Origin: Tubulanus polymorphus
Taxonomy: Eukaryota; Nemertea; Palaeonemertea; Tubulaniformes; Tubulanidae
Reading direction: 5' to 3'
NCBI RefSeq assembly: GCF_964204645.1
Contig: NC_134036.1
Span: 9,970,704 to 10,030,703, forward strand
DNA length: 60,000 nt
Positions 24,729 to 40,779 of the stretch are shown in pieces. A model generated the notes under the pieces. It was not told the DNA's origin. It saw only the letters and a program-made list of their open reading frames with translations, and ran no database searches. Position 1 is the first letter of the stretch, and each line of letters opens with the position of its first letter. A program made the position numbers and the translations under genes.

Positions 24729-25270
24729 TACAAAAGGAAACCCCACACAATATGGTATTACTACAATGTGGATTTGGACTCAGTAAAAGCCGGTGACAGA
24801 ACTCAACGGGACTTAAAATATTTTTACGGGTGGGAGTTAAAAGTAGCTTACGCCCTGCCAGTACTAGCACCTAGCAGTCCTCTTCGGTGTTGCAGGCATA
24901 AATTAGACCAGACCTTTACTCCTAGGCTATGAACTTGAAGTTTGAGTCAAGTGGAAATCAGTCTATACCTTGCTTATAGGCATATCAGGCCCTAACAAAA
25001 TATGTACCATGGGCTGGAAAGCATATACCTAGGCCTATCGGACTTAAGACCGGGAGAAATTGTTCCACAATATTTCGGTGAAGGTAGGCTATAAAACAGA
25101 AGCATGATTGAACATGCTTCAAAGCATGATATGTAGGATTCATTATAGGCTAGTTCATCGTCGCTCCGGAAATTTATTCATTTATTCATTATTAGTTCTG
25201 GGTTCGGCTAGTTGAACTAGCCTACTACTAAAAAAACGTGCCAAATTCAATGAATCCCATTCTTAGTTGA
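24729..25270. other. no supported gene
   Basis: Spacer between the MULE and the next MITE. Short frames here have no recognisable content. Confidence 0.5.
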
Positions 25271-25278
25271 TACAATAC

Positions 25279-25678
25279 AGGGGCGTAGCCACCACCGGTG
25301 CGACAACTGCGACATGTGTCGCACCAATCAATTCAAAAACCCATTACGCTAAAAAGTCATAAGAAACCTTGTTCTGTGTTTACATGGGGGGGGGGAGGTA
25401 GGCCTATCAGGTTCTCCACCAAGTTTTGTTTATAGTGTTTACAGTATCACATCTGGACAATGCATCTGATCTCACACTACCAAATCTCCAAAAAATTATT
25501 CAAATATGAGTTCTCATAGCCACAAGAACGCATCTCAGACGTTTTAATGTTCAAGATTTTCTTGGGGGAGGGCCCCAAATCCCCGTTTAGACATCGCGCC
25601 TTCGGCTCTCGTTTGGATATGCGCGCCTTTGGCGCTCTGGATTGTTGCACCGAGTGAATTCTCGGTAGCTACGCCCCT
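25279..25678. mobile_element. hAT-like MITE, 400 bp
   Basis: Ends are AGGGGCGTAGC and its reverse complement GCTACGCCCCT. Flanking 8-mers TACAATAC (25271-25278) and TGCAATAC (25679-25686) differ at one base, consistent with an 8-bp hAT target duplication. The interior carries a G9-11 tract and GC-rich inverted segments, with no transposase. Confidence 0.75.
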
Positions 25679-25818
25679 TGCAATACCAGCAAAAGAATCC
25701 ATTTATCAATAATACTGATAAATAATAATAATAATAATATAACACAATAAGCCGCGCAATATTCCAAAGCGAAGTGTTGAACGGAACGACAATAGCCGCC
25801 ATTCAGGTGAATGAGATT

Positions 25819-25900
25819 GAATAGAGTTGAATCTGATTGGTCGAGTCAAACAAATCAATCTGATTGGTCGATAGATATATATCAAATCTGATTGGTCGAA
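25819..25900 (+). repeat. three direct copies of an ATTGG-box sequence
   Basis: AATCTGATTGGTCGA occurs three times at intervals of about 30 bp. Each copy contains an inverted CCAAT box, so a regulatory role is possible but unproven. Confidence 0.7.
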
Positions 25901-26143
25901 TCATACATATCGTTTCCAGAGTTTACCACCAGAGGGGTGTTGTGTCGCTACTCCACGACCCAATATCCATTTTTGCCACATACGATATATTAACGTTGGG
26001 GTGCTAACCACGTCAGCTTAATAATTGGGGCCACAATTATTGGGTCCCAGTCCCAATAAACAGAAAATGACCCAATACGACAGAGTGGACCCAATACTCC
26101 GAGTCTCAGGATCACGCATGTCCCGATAAGTTGGCGTTTATAA

Positions 26144-29231
<3,088 letters not shown>

Positions 29232-29255
29232 CCCTTATGAAAATGGTACACGTGT

Positions 29256-29665
29256 AATTGTAAATGAAAATACACGTGTATTTCAAGTACACGTGTAAAA
29301 TTGGCCCAATTTTACACGTGTACTTTATCCCAATTACACGTGTACTTCATCCTAATTACACGTGTACTTCATCCAAATTACACGTGTATTACACGTGTAC
29401 TTCATCCTTATTACACGTGTTTTTCATCTTGTATTACACGTGTACTTCATCCAAATTACACGTGTATTACACGTATACTTCATCCTAATTACACGTGTAC
29501 TTCATCCTTATTACACGTGTACTTCATCCAAATTACACGTGTATTACACGTGTACTTCATCCTTATTACACGTGTTTTTCATCTTGTATTACACGTGTAC
29601 TTTATCCTAATTACATGTGTATTTCATCCAATATTACACGTGTCTTACACGTGTACTTCATGCTA
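29256..29665. repeat. left ACACGTGT subterminal array
   Basis: About 18 copies of units such as TTACACGTGTACTTCATCC and short TTACACGTGTA variants. Each core is a perfect palindrome centred on the E-box CACGTG. Confidence 0.93.
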
Positions 29666-30059
29666 AATACAGGTGTCTTCAATTGCTATTTTTTGTTGAA
29701 TTCAAATCAAACCACCATGTGAGGACCATCTCCTTAATCCATGTGCTGTTTAGAATGAACGTACTCAAGAGATTCACATTTTCCATACTAACTGATTTAT
29801 TCATCTTCATAAATTTTATAAATCTTTGAGTAATGGCATGTCTTATGTTGGCCTCTTTCGCACCCTTCTCCTTTTGACATTGTTCTGAAATGATAACCAT
29901 TTGAAAAAAATTAAGCAAAAGTATAAAATGATTTCTTTACCCGGATAAATAATTCAACTTCAGCTGCTTGGGATGATGATTGAATTCTGTAGCTTTTTCT
30001 AAGAGTCTTCTGCATATAACAGTTTTTGCACTCTTCAATGACTTGATTTTAAGCCATAT

Positions 30060-30900
30060 GGTGAAATGCTTGACAATCTGGAAATTTCAATGTTCAACGC
30101 CACCTGATGAAAAACAAGGGGTCTAGGGACACCATGCCCATATGGTTTCGAATGCTAACCAATCAACATAATAAAATAGAAACAGGACATTGAAACTCAC
30201 CACTATCATAGAACATGTCACAAGCTACAATTTCATAATTGATCGATGTTATCAAGTATTCATAGGTACAAAAATAAATTAGACAAATTGTATATAATTC
30301 AATATTCAACTCCCCCTGATGGTGAGAACAAAAACCTGGGTAACCCCAATTCCACATGAGATGAATACTACAACAGTGGTAACAATTATCAAATATCAAG
30401 ACTATAAGTCAAAACCTGTTGATATTTTCCTTCAAAAACCTTTTTCTATCTATGAATAAGAACTGATGACACTAAGATGGCTGCCAAATGTGTCACGCAT
30501 GACTGATCGAAAAATCTGTCTCGTATGTTTTAGATTGTTAAGAATGTACACCCATTACAAATTTCAAAGAAAAATTGCAAACCATTAGGCAGCTACAAGG
30601 CAAAAATGACCTTTTTGGGTACAAAAAAGGTCACATGATGGCCATCTTGTGTCAAGATTGAAGCATCTTCAAAATTTCCCTTGAAAACTTCAAAAAATTG
30701 CATAAGTGATGATTTTGGGGAACGAAAATGGCCAATGCAGTTGGCCATCTCGATTCGGACCAGTTTTGGGCTGGAGACATGGCTAGGATAGATATATGTA
30801 TAACTTAAATATCAAGAGTATTAAAACCTCCCAAAATACTGGATTCCAACAACAGACGAACAAAGGGTGAATGCAATAGCCCGCTTGGACTAAAGTCTCA
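30060..30900. repeat. second copy of the 10.8-kb interspersed repeat
   Basis: It shares CACTATCATAGAACATGTCA, the GATGGC...CCA lines, and GCAATAGCCCGCTTGGAC with the 10.79-11.99 kb copy, in the same orientation. Confidence 0.75.
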
Positions 30901-33604
30901 AATGGACTAAAGCTGGGGACACATTAGGCAATTTCGTCGAGCACTTATGTTGTGCAACGAAATCGTCAGTAAAATCACCTAATTTGTCAGGGTCTGCGCC
31001 GACTGAATCGCCCGAATCCAACACGTCCTTCGACTGAATCACCCAACGCATCAGGACACGGTGATTGTTCACCTCGAGCGCCATATTAAACGTTAAACCC
31101 TCCCCTTTTCTGACCAAGTGCCCTTTTGAATCACAGGTGAAAAATTCCACCCTATGATCGAAGTGCACAAACCCCATACTACCGTTTCACACCGTGAGAC
31201 CTGTATTGACTAGTGCCCTTTTCATAAGAGCTGAACCCTCGTTCTTCCAGCTTGGATCCGCCCCTGTAAATCAACAACAAATGAACGCTAGCCATTATAT
31301 ATTGAATTCATGTACTTACGTATTATTTAGCTGACCCGGTTTGGGTCCAACTTTTTTCCTCATGGAAGACTTTCATTGCTTTGCATCCAGTCCAATGCCT
31401 TGACAATTAGTTCTTCTTTTAAATGAGTGGACGACAGCATGCATGCACCCAACAGTATTAGGTTTTCAGAATAATCAGCGTATGGCAGCAGCTGTTGTAT
31501 CATTCAATAGTGAGTAGGCATCCTAAAATGAGAAGAATTTACAATGCTCACGCTGTAATCTATACTAAAACCATTTCGACGCTCATATAATCTATTATGT
31601 AAATACCTGATTTTCATCACACTGTCATTGTTGAGAAATCAGTGGAAAATTGAAGGCTCTCTCGCGCTAACATCATTTTCCAACAATCCCCTGGTGGATA
31701 CATTTTTAAGCCAAAAAATGGGAATTCCAATTTTATAGTGTCGGTCTGGATCAATTCTTATTGGTGTAGACCCTATAAAGTTTGAAAAAAAATGGTCAAG
31801 AATTGATTGCACTAACGTCGTTTTTGCCGACAATCGAAACTCCGACAGCGACCTAATTTCATGTCCAGCATACAAATTTAATGGCGATGATGGGCGCACA
31901 ACAAAATCAAAATGATCCTGCGGTTTTTAGATTGGATGAATAAACACCAAAGAAACTCCATTTTTATCCCTCACGATTGGAATGATCACTCACAATTTTT
32001 TCACTGGACATTCAATCATTTAAGGCCTACTAATAACCATAACTAATTCAAATTCAATTCAATACTAAAAATAAAGATTCTAGGCCTACAATATTTACTT
32101 AGTCATGTTAGTTTTCATTCCAATAAGCATATTCTTTTAGTGACCTTGTGGTGGCCTGAAGCCCAACACAATAAACGTTTACTTTACTACATGTACATAA
32201 CAATAATAATACCTGAACAATCCACAACGCGTCCTTTAAACGCGGGATAATAAATCAAATGGCCTTCGACTTTTTCTGTTCCACTTCCATTCGAATCCAC
32301 TCTAATGAATCTAATCATTCAATGATCCACTATGTGTTTCACCTCAAACAAAGAAGCAGTGTCACTTTTGGTCCAGTTGTCAATGATCCCCTATTATACA
32401 TCGTCATCCAATGCGTTTTGCAATCATTATGAGAATATAATACTGAATAGATCGTCAAAGCCTGTGAAAACGGCGTGAAAACGTGTTGCTTAACAATGGC
32501 AATATGGCTGCCACCGCGCAGGGGTGCTTGGGAGTTTAATTGAAATAGATTATTTAATTATTAATAAGTTTTACATCAGCATTTTAGTTCTTTTAGAATT
32601 TAAGAATAATCGTGATAAGTGATATTTAATTAGTAAAAAAATTACTTATACTAAGTTATTATGAAGCTAAGGCAAAATCAATTAAGTAAGTTGAAAATAA
32701 CGATTCAGTGAAGAAATGACGATCATTTAAATATACGCTGTATTATAAAAATAGACAAAAAGGTGCATGAATAAGGCCTGTTAGTATTTAATTCAACATT
32801 TAGATGAGATTATTTTGTCTAGGTTGTTTTTCTGTTCATTGAAAACCATTCAATCGGAGCTAGTCAGTTCGTCAGTGAGGTTTTCATTTTAGTAGTATTC
32901 CAAAATGGAAGACAAATAACATAAAGATGCACTTTTTAGTGGAAAAGTTACCGGTAAATATCGATGTATACCAACCGAATTCGTCTTTTGCAAGCATGGA
33001 GTTTGAAAAAGAAATTGCAAGTAGAAGGCCAGTTAAAATACGCGAGTAGGCCTACATGTTAAACATTTGGAGGTAAGATCATTTTAAATCTAAGCAAATC
33101 AAATTGACTTTATTGGTCCTTATCAATAATAATGTTAAACAAGTAAATTATTGGTTTGACAGCTCAATAAAGTTGACAGGACAAACAAGAGACATGGAGA
33201 ATTATGCTATTGCATAGGCCAATTGTTTAGTTTAATGTTAATGTTGTTAGTTTTCACAAGCGGGCTCTCAGTGCTAATTGAGGGGATGGCCTCTGTCTGT
33301 CTCAGTGTCTGTATATTGGACGATCGCATTGTACCACATACTTTTTATGTGTATAACATACAAAATATGGTGTATACATATATAATGGATAATGTATGAT
33401 AGACAATGCTAGGTATTTCGTATATATGCCCTTACAGACAAAAAATCCAGGTCCGTTATGCATGTTCATCGCAACAATAGGCTACGAAATCGCTAGCTGG
33501 AAACCAACCTACGTATAGGCCTACTGTAGCCTTAAGTTCTATATGCTTGGGAATAATTTATTCTCAAATTACTTCTTGTTTTGTAGTTTGTAATATGTTG
33601 CTAA

Positions 33605-34003
33605 ATGATGGACATTTTGATTTTTCAAGAAGTCGATTTTGAGAATCTGGAAGATTTAAGAATTGAAAATGGCCACAATCCACCAATAATGCAGACAATG
33701 GTTGTGACGACGTAAGTTAGTAATACAGTGCCTTATGACTAAAGTGAATGCAATCATAATTGCCAATCTACTCATCTGATATGAACTTGACCAATCACCA
33801 AAATGTTTAATCTGTTTTGCAGCCACAGCTCATTGATGGAAATAGATGATCCTCTCCACACAAATGCTGAGGTGACCCTTCGTGGGGCTGTTACTACTAT
33901 TATGATGTTCTCCCTCAAAGCTGGATCCACATCAACTGTTTTGACTGGATTGTTGGATCGGTTGAATTTACTGTTACTGAGAAGCGGTTCTACGCAGTTC
34001 TAA
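33605..34003 (+). pseudogene. transposase-like exons in the CACGTG element
   Basis: An exon from the ATG at 33605 ends at a GTAAGT donor (33712). A second exon starts after TTTTGCAG at 33823 in the matching phase and reads to a stop at 34003. The joined N-terminal segment has the pattern DDPLHTNAEVT...AVTTIMMFSLKAG seen near the start of DDE transposase-type proteins of invertebrates, the same broad class as the fragment at 40.8-41.5 kb. The frame is lost after about 33950 and the catalytic region was not found, so this is a decayed copy or a misread fragment. Confidence 0.4.
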
Positions 34004-34679
34004 ATGCCTATTTTGAAAAGATTTTCTCTATGTGCGGAGGTGAACAAATATTACTGCACTGTATGTAAGACATTATTAAAAAAACTGCAGGTATGATACA
34101 AATGTTCATTATGTGATATACAGTACGATAAGGCAACATTAGAGGAAAAAGGACATTTTTTGTGTATGGGCCTACAAGGAAAGCAGAACACTTGGAGCTG
34201 GTGACAGCAATATATTCAACATTTTTCATAAATAACATTGTAATTCGGGGCTTGGGCAGTCCCCTAAGCCTCTAGTTATCTTGATAATAAATGAAATATC
34301 CAAAATTTTTTGTTCAGATCATGATTTTTGTGAAACAGTTTTTGGATTTATTCAGAGGGCAACAAAGACATGTGCTTCATTCATACAGGATCCAATCTAG
34401 TCAATACAGGACAAACAACATGATTTTTTGACATGGCATCCTGGAAAAAACTACTAAATGAGGATCAAACAATTAAAAAGACAGGAGATTCCTTCAATTC
34501 TCCGAACATTACATGCAAAATCTTACTTTTTATGAAATCATGTGAAGCTAAATGATGTAATTACAAATTTTATTGCAGTTTACAAAAGTGACCAATTATG
34601 AGAAACAAGGTACATGTATAATTTTTTAGCCAAGGTACATGCATCCAGATTGCACATGTATTTCAGAAGCCACACATGA

Positions 34680-34890
34680 ATTTACACGTGTTTTTAAAAT
34701 ACACGTCCTAAGTTACACGTGTATTTCAAAATACACATCTTCAGTACACGTGTAATTCAAAATACATGTCCAAACTACACGTGTATTTTAGAAATACACG
34801 TGTTTTACACATGTACTTCAAAATACATGTCAAAAGTACACGTGTAATTTCATATTACACGTGTATTACACGTGTATTTAGCTAAATACA
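34680..34890. repeat. right ACACGTGT subterminal array
   Basis: Diverged units with ACACGTGT, ACATGTAC and ACACATG variants spaced 15-25 bp. It mirrors the left array in inverse orientation. Confidence 0.88.
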
Positions 34891-34911
34891 CGTGTACCAT
34901 TTTCATAAGGG

Positions 34912-36010
34912 GAATGGATCAAAAAGACTCAATAACTTCAAGGAGTTTTTAGAATGGGCGTGGATCTTCAATAATTTGTGTACATGATTACCAGTAAAAC
35001 TATTAGATTGCCAGGCAATACCATTTTCATGCAACTTATTATCAAGGGCTATTTATATTGGACCCATATTGAATTTCCGAGTGAATTGATTTCGGAGATG
35101 ATCGATCAGGCAATAAACGAATTTCTAGGGCTCTTTGATAACACATGGTAAATCACCTTCGGTTTGAAATATCATTACCATAGTTGTTGAAATCCTTTTG
35201 CCAGTAGTATGGCCTACACTGGTGGCGGTGAAATACATGACTGCTGCCCTGACGAATAACAACACATTGTTCGTTATGTGGCGCATTACCATTTGAACAG
35301 TACACATTGATTTGGTTTTGGGACATCTATTACTGGAATCAAACAAATAGCGCCGGAACAGTTTGAAGAACTAGAAGCTTTTTTTCTTAGCAATTTGTGA
35401 GTTTTAACACTGAAGATTATTTTTATTAAGGTCAGCTTAGCCAGCTAATCTTCAAGTTGCCCATTGTTCATATAAGATTGAATCTCTCTCATTTAGCGTT
35501 GTTTTGTCTACGTAGCTCCCGGTAGCGTTGTTCAACCAATTGCATAATTTGCTATCCAATTCCTATGGACATATGAATGGATGGGGGTACGAAATAAGTA
35601 ATTTCCACTGGTGGTAAAAGCATGGGATGATTTACGCTGTGACTCCATTGGAATGCAGCGTTTAAGTCTTGTAAATATGTAAGTGATATTTTGGATACTA
35701 TGGCGCAGTCCTTTTTTGTTTCGCAAATCGTCGAGAGTTACATGACACTAGAGCCACGGGTATGTCGATGAACTCCCTTGATGCCCCAGCATGGATGTTT
35801 CCGATGAGAAATAGCCTCAACATATTCTGTATGACTACATCCTTCCACGCCAATCATCAATTATCCAGACAATCGATCTATGTTTGAAGCCGATAAATTT
35901 CTGAACTATACCATCCAACCTTGCCCAAACATCTTCTAAGGAAACTAAACGCACCTTCCGTTTTTGGAGGTTGAACCAAATTTTGCCTAGCAACACCAAC
36001 ATACTCTAAA
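34912..36010. other. no supported gene
   Basis: Short frames only; none shows a recognisable domain. Confidence 0.45.
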
Positions 36011-36184
36011 ATGGCGGCTGGTGTGGATAATTTTGTCATGTCTGGTGCCGAGTTCTCTTCAGATCCATTATCTCAATCTAAGCTTAGTGACGCATATGAT
36101 TCTGAACTTGAGACAGATAAAGGTCCCGCACGAAAAAAAGGAAAACATTTGATTTTGATAGACGAAGAAGATTTTTGTGTATAG
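36011..36184 (+). CDS. short open frame, possible first exon (57 codons)
   Basis: An ATG in good context (TAAAATGGCGG) opens MAAGVDNFVMSG..., an acidic, Ser-rich peptide with a basic ARKKGKH patch, ending in a TAG. The composition (GCGG start, low Leu) looks more coding than its surroundings. No domain is recognised. It could be an N-terminal exon or chance. Confidence 0.25.
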   Translation: MAAGVDNFVMSGAEFSSDPLSQSKLSDAYDSELETDKGPARKKGKHLILIDEEDFCV

Positions 36185-39100
36185 TTAAGGAAACTACTTA
36201 TTTTTCATGAAAATTACCAGTTAAAAGGTTGGTTCCTTAGAAATTTCTGAAAATACTTAAACCATAAGTAGCGAAGTTTACGTCACTCTGCTGTGCCCAG
36301 GCGTCCGCTAGACGGGTCTGCCTAGCTCAACCGCACTTGGGTAGTTAAATCGGCTAGGAGACTCCTGTCTTCCCAGGAAAATTAGTAGTTTAAAATATAT
36401 AAAATTTGTTCGTCTTATGTGAAAACTATCGTTAAAAAGCGCTTTCGCATTATGCTCTCCTCCAAACAGTCGCCTCCCTACTCCACGTAGCCTTAATCTG
36501 TGTGGCCAATGCAAACCCCCAACCCACTCTCCTCTGAGTAACCCGGGTTATGGGCTTCCCTCTAACGAACATCTCGGTGTTGATTACTCGGCGGATATTG
36601 CTAACCCCATTCCAAGTTCGCTTTGCTACCATAGCGCTGTCCCCAGTCATCTCAGGAGCTAAATGCGAGTCATGCCAGATCTGTAAAACTAGCCATATGC
36701 GTAAGTGTCGACGGTAACGGAGGTCAGATCCTGATATCTAATTAGATATTTATGCAGCAGAAAAACAACGGAAATCCTCATTCTATCAGTGCCAGAAAAT
36801 CGAATAAACGCAGGTCCTGAAGTTTGATTTGAATGTTAAATGGTCTTTAGAATTTGTATTTTCTTTTAATTATAAAAACAACTTTCTAGATGCCATAAAG
36901 GCATCACGTCAGCATACGAATTACTCCTGCATACTATCTATCAGAAATCTCGTCCCTTCAAGCCCAAGAATATTTACAAGTATATTTATACGACCCGAGC
37001 CGGATCATCTTCTGACACGTCGTGCAGAAGAGACGACCAAACGACCGAGTTGGTGAGATCGTGTCTTTTCTAAGGTCGACATTAATAGACGAGCATTGAA
37101 CATAAAGACGCGAGAGCTAGGATGGACGCGCGGCTAAGAAATCTACGACAGAGTGTCAAGTAGTTAACTACGAGCGTTGTCATTAATCAACAGTTAAGAA
37201 ATATACGACGGAGCATCAAACAGTTAATGACGAACGTTGTCGTTACTCAACGAACGACGTGTATTGTCGATATTTTACGACGGCGCGCCAAATTGAAAAT
37301 CTCGACGTAAACGTTCGGATACGAGACTGGTGACGTTTATCAGGCGTAGCAACGACTGCGTATTTGAAAGAGGAGTTACAACTGTTAAATATAGAAGATT
37401 GCAATAGTCGGAAGAGATAAGAATATATCGGCATAGGTCTACGAAGATAGCACGGAAGATATACTATTAAAACGACGATAGCGTTAGGATGACACCGCCA
37501 AAGGAGATTCGACAGACGACAAGGTCACCTAGGATGGACTTGTGAATAATTGGCAGTATTTACATGATTGATTGCAGCGTTAAGGACGAGACTAGTGATT
37601 GCCCGTCACCAAAAACGCAGGCTCCGGGCGCAACGGCATCCGTGATTCGCTGGGGGAGGAATGTTAAAACCACTCCAGCGACCTTGAGTGAACCAGTAGA
37701 CACCCGGAAGCCCATGAAGATGAGGAATCGAATCGACTTCTTACATAATCTGTCGGTTTGACGTTCGTTTTATTCAGTACGAGACGTATTCAGTTCGGTT
37801 TAATTCGTTTAAATGAGCTCTGACAGTTTCGACCTTTGATCTGAAAAGACACTTACCTAATTAATCGCAGCTTTCATAAGCCGCCATCGGGTTTCCGCGG
37901 AGTTTTTGCTATACCACCATTCGCTTACGAATATCTTCTTGAACTGTTCGGCTGATTTTTCTCGGGCCTCATCCCTGCATCGGATTGAATCAACGATCTT
38001 CCCTGCAACGCAATGGTTAAGCAAATGGCCCACCATATTCCCAAGACATTCCAATTCCCATGACAAGACGCCGCATTGTCCGAGCATTCTATGATACCCG
38101 GGAGATATCATTTTTTTTCTAAAGTTTGCCTCCTAGGGCGTGTAATTCCAGGGCTGCCTGGCGTTTAAATAAGAGTGTCCGCTAGACACTGTCGTGTAAC
38201 TCATTTTTCATCCTGTCGAATAGTTCGACGATATCCTATAATCTAAGTAACGCGCTGAGCAGAACGTGACTGGCACTTCTGACACAGGAAGTTTCCGGAT
38301 TCTCGTCGTCGTCTTCGTCGTCTTTAGCGGTGAATCGACTTATTTGACGAGACGGACATCTTTTTGTGTGCCGCCACAGCGATGATGAAGACAAAATGCT
38401 TTGCAATACTGGCACGGTATGTGGTCGAATGGATCGGTGTTGTCACCCCGGCAGCTAACGATAAGGGTTCCTTCCTCAGTTTTCAAGACATTGATGTTGT
38501 GTAGGAAATCCCTTCATTTGTTAGTAGTTTCCATTCCAATCTTCGAATTTTTGATCCAATCGGCAATTTCATAATACGCTTTACTTCCTCCTTATCCAAA
38601 TGATTATTCTCTAGATGTCGAGAAATCTTAGTAGATGAATCGGGAGAGTATAAACAGAAATGCACTCTATCATATCGCTTGTTCTTTCGCTTTTGACAGG
38701 TTCTATTACTTGGAGTATAACTATGAAAATACTATGAATTTCGGTGAATTCAAAAATATTTGCAGTATCAAAGAGAAATAAGGTTACAATAAATACAAAG
38801 TCCAATTGTTCAGGATGCTCTCTGTAAAAGGCGAAGTGCGATCGGGTCATCGCTGTGTACGAAGAAACACCAAAACACCGGTACTATCGCTATTCGTTTT
38901 CAAGGGGGTTCAAAAAGTCCTGGTTATAGAATATACCATTTGAAGGTTTGAGCGCATCGAAAACTTAGTTTGCCAAAAATTATTTTTCTTTTTAATTGTT
39001 CGTGTTATGCTCGATGAGACGGCTGTAGGACTAACTGCGTAGATACGATTCTCACAATTCTGACACAGACACAGAATTGTGAAACAATTCGGTCAACAGT

Positions 39101-39830
39101 AAGGATTGATAATAAGGTTGGCAATGGGTCGTTGAATTCACATGTTTATTCGCAAGGTTCCGCAAGTACAGCGGGGGTGGTCTCCGCGGGAACTGCGTGT
39201 CCGGTACGTGTCCGGTACGGGCGTTGACGTTCGAGCAAGTAATGATAAATTCAAAGGTTCTTCGATACCTTCTAAGACGATTTATGAAGAAACATCGAAG
39301 CTGCACCGCGCAGCTGATTCCGGCAAAGGAATGTCTAAACAGTCGTATAATGTCGGAGTTACGATAGGCGGACGCGACGAATTGGCTGGCGGAGGAGGCG
39401 AATACTCTCTTGTGGAGCCAGTCTCATGGGCTGCTGAGTGCTTGTCACTAGTGATATGATCAGTAGGCGTACAAACATTACTGGTTGAACTTACAGCAAC
39501 TGATCTCGTATTCATAATCTCTTCATCTATAAATCATACAATTAGAATTCAAATAGACATGGCCCCTTATTCCAAGCTGTAAGGGTGAAATATAAACTAA
39601 ACAGTATATTTTTCTCTTACCTTTAGCTTTTAAAGCGGCCTCTAATTCACGTATTTTAGCCCTCATTCGTTCTATTTCAGCGACTAATTCCGTACGCTCG
39701 CAAACTCGCGGTTTATCTGTAAAAATAATACCAGAAATAGATCTTTATGAGATATCCTCAGTGAGGGCCGTTTCTAATCAAGAGGTTGCTTGTGCCAGTC
39801 ATCATCAGCAAAAACAACAAGACACCCCTT
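36185..39830. other. no supported gene over about 3.6 kb
   Basis: Somewhat more GC-rich than the surroundings. It includes a 60-bp tandem duplication at about 37135-37254. Frames at 37857-38111 (minus) and 39142-39459 (plus) have no family I recognise and no supported splice context. The region may be degenerate retroelement sequence. Confidence 0.4.
37135..37254 (+). repeat. 60-bp tandem duplication
   Basis: Two diverged copies starting AAGAAATCTACGACAGAG and AAGAAATATACGACGGAG, each ending in a CAACG/CAACAG line. Confidence 0.75.
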
Positions 39831-39831
39831 A

Positions 39832-39856
39832 CGAAAATGGTACACGTGTATGGTAC
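39832..39856 (+). mobile_element. isolated terminus of the CACGTG transposon family
   Basis: CCCCTTACGAAAATGGTACACG... matches the ends at 29232 and 34911. No opposite end was seen, so it is a truncated copy. The decayed transposase 1-2.5 kb to the right might belong to it. Confidence 0.65.
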
Positions 39857-40085
39857 AGCTTAGAATTAAGGTTCGAATCCCGAAATTATTAAAACAATTT
39901 TTTTAGGCATAACATGCTTACAAACCTTCATTGTGATGATGTATCGTTTATTTGCTTGATCTTATAAGGCTTCGTTCATTTAAACTGCCCAATATTTTTC
40001 CATTGGGCACCAAAGGATGGCCACCAAAGGGCCGAAGACGAAATGTATGTACGACCTCCTGTAGCTTCAGCTTGGACGTTTGAAA

Positions 40086-40159
40086 ATGGAACAATGCTCT
40101 TAAAACATGTTGTTAGATGGAGATGGAACAATGCTCTTAAAACATGTTGTTAGATGGAG
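40086..40159 (+). repeat. 37-bp perfect tandem duplication
   Basis: Two adjacent copies of GGAACAATGCTCTTAAAACA followed by TGTTGTTAGATGGAGAT. Confidence 0.9.
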
Positions 40160-40779
40160 ATAAGAGATACGTGCCCATAAGCCAAAGTGGGTTAGGGTAG
40201 GGGTAAATATTGTTAGATTTGAGACAAGATATACGTGCACATAAGCCAAAAATGAAAAACGGCATGTTACGGGTAAAGGTATAGAGGGCGCTACGTCAAA
40301 GTTAGGAACCATTTATTCAATACACACTTAAAAGGAGTCCTTTGCTATAACCCTACCTGATTTCGTGACTGTCAGTATATGATTAAGTGCGTTCTTGTCT
40401 CTTCAAAAATCTACTATCACTAGGGTTAACCGTAACATTAGACACACGTGCACATAAGCCACATGTAATTAAACGCGTTAAAAATCGCTCCTTACCCTTG
40501 ACAACAATCAATTATACTTTGCTGACATCTGAAAACATTAAAACATTTATTATAACCATATCTTACCTCATAATGTCTAACTCGCGTAGAATATTCCTAA
40601 AAACAATTTGGTTTCTTGTGTTCAGAATAAGTAAGATGTTTACGGTACAATGTTGACACAACTCCTTCAATCCAGGGACTGATGAAACAAAGGTCGAATC
40701 CCATAAAGAGATAAATTTTTCTTCTTCTTTGGAACTTCACATAAAAGGTTGATATCGCCACTTCTGGTCTTTAGGGGCC

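Larger units (their letters stand above)
29232..34911. mobile_element. inverted-repeat transposon with ACACGTGT arrays at both ends
   Basis: The 25-bp left end CCCTTATGAAAATGGTACACG... (29232-29256) is repeated as a perfect reverse complement at 34887-34911. Each end continues inward into an array of ACACGTGT-bearing units. The interior (5.7 kb) holds a dispersed repeat of the 10.8-kb family at about 30.06-30.9 kb and transposase-like exons at 33.6-34.0 kb. A third, isolated copy of the terminus lies at 39.83 kb, supporting a mobile family. No clear target duplication was seen (left flank GATGGGA, right flank GAATGGA). Confidence 0.7.

Noticed and set aside
24606-24932. 108-codon frame and its opposite-strand partner across the MULE right end
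   Set aside because: They span the inverted repeat and target duplication, so they are chance frames.
29264-29722. Several overlapping frames rich in TCTSS and HVYF repeats
   Set aside because: They are produced by the ACACGTGT array in all frames and have no independent support.
30890-31899. Two minus-strand frames of 86-95 codons
   Set aside because: No domain or splice support; they lie in repeat-derived DNA within the CACGTG element.
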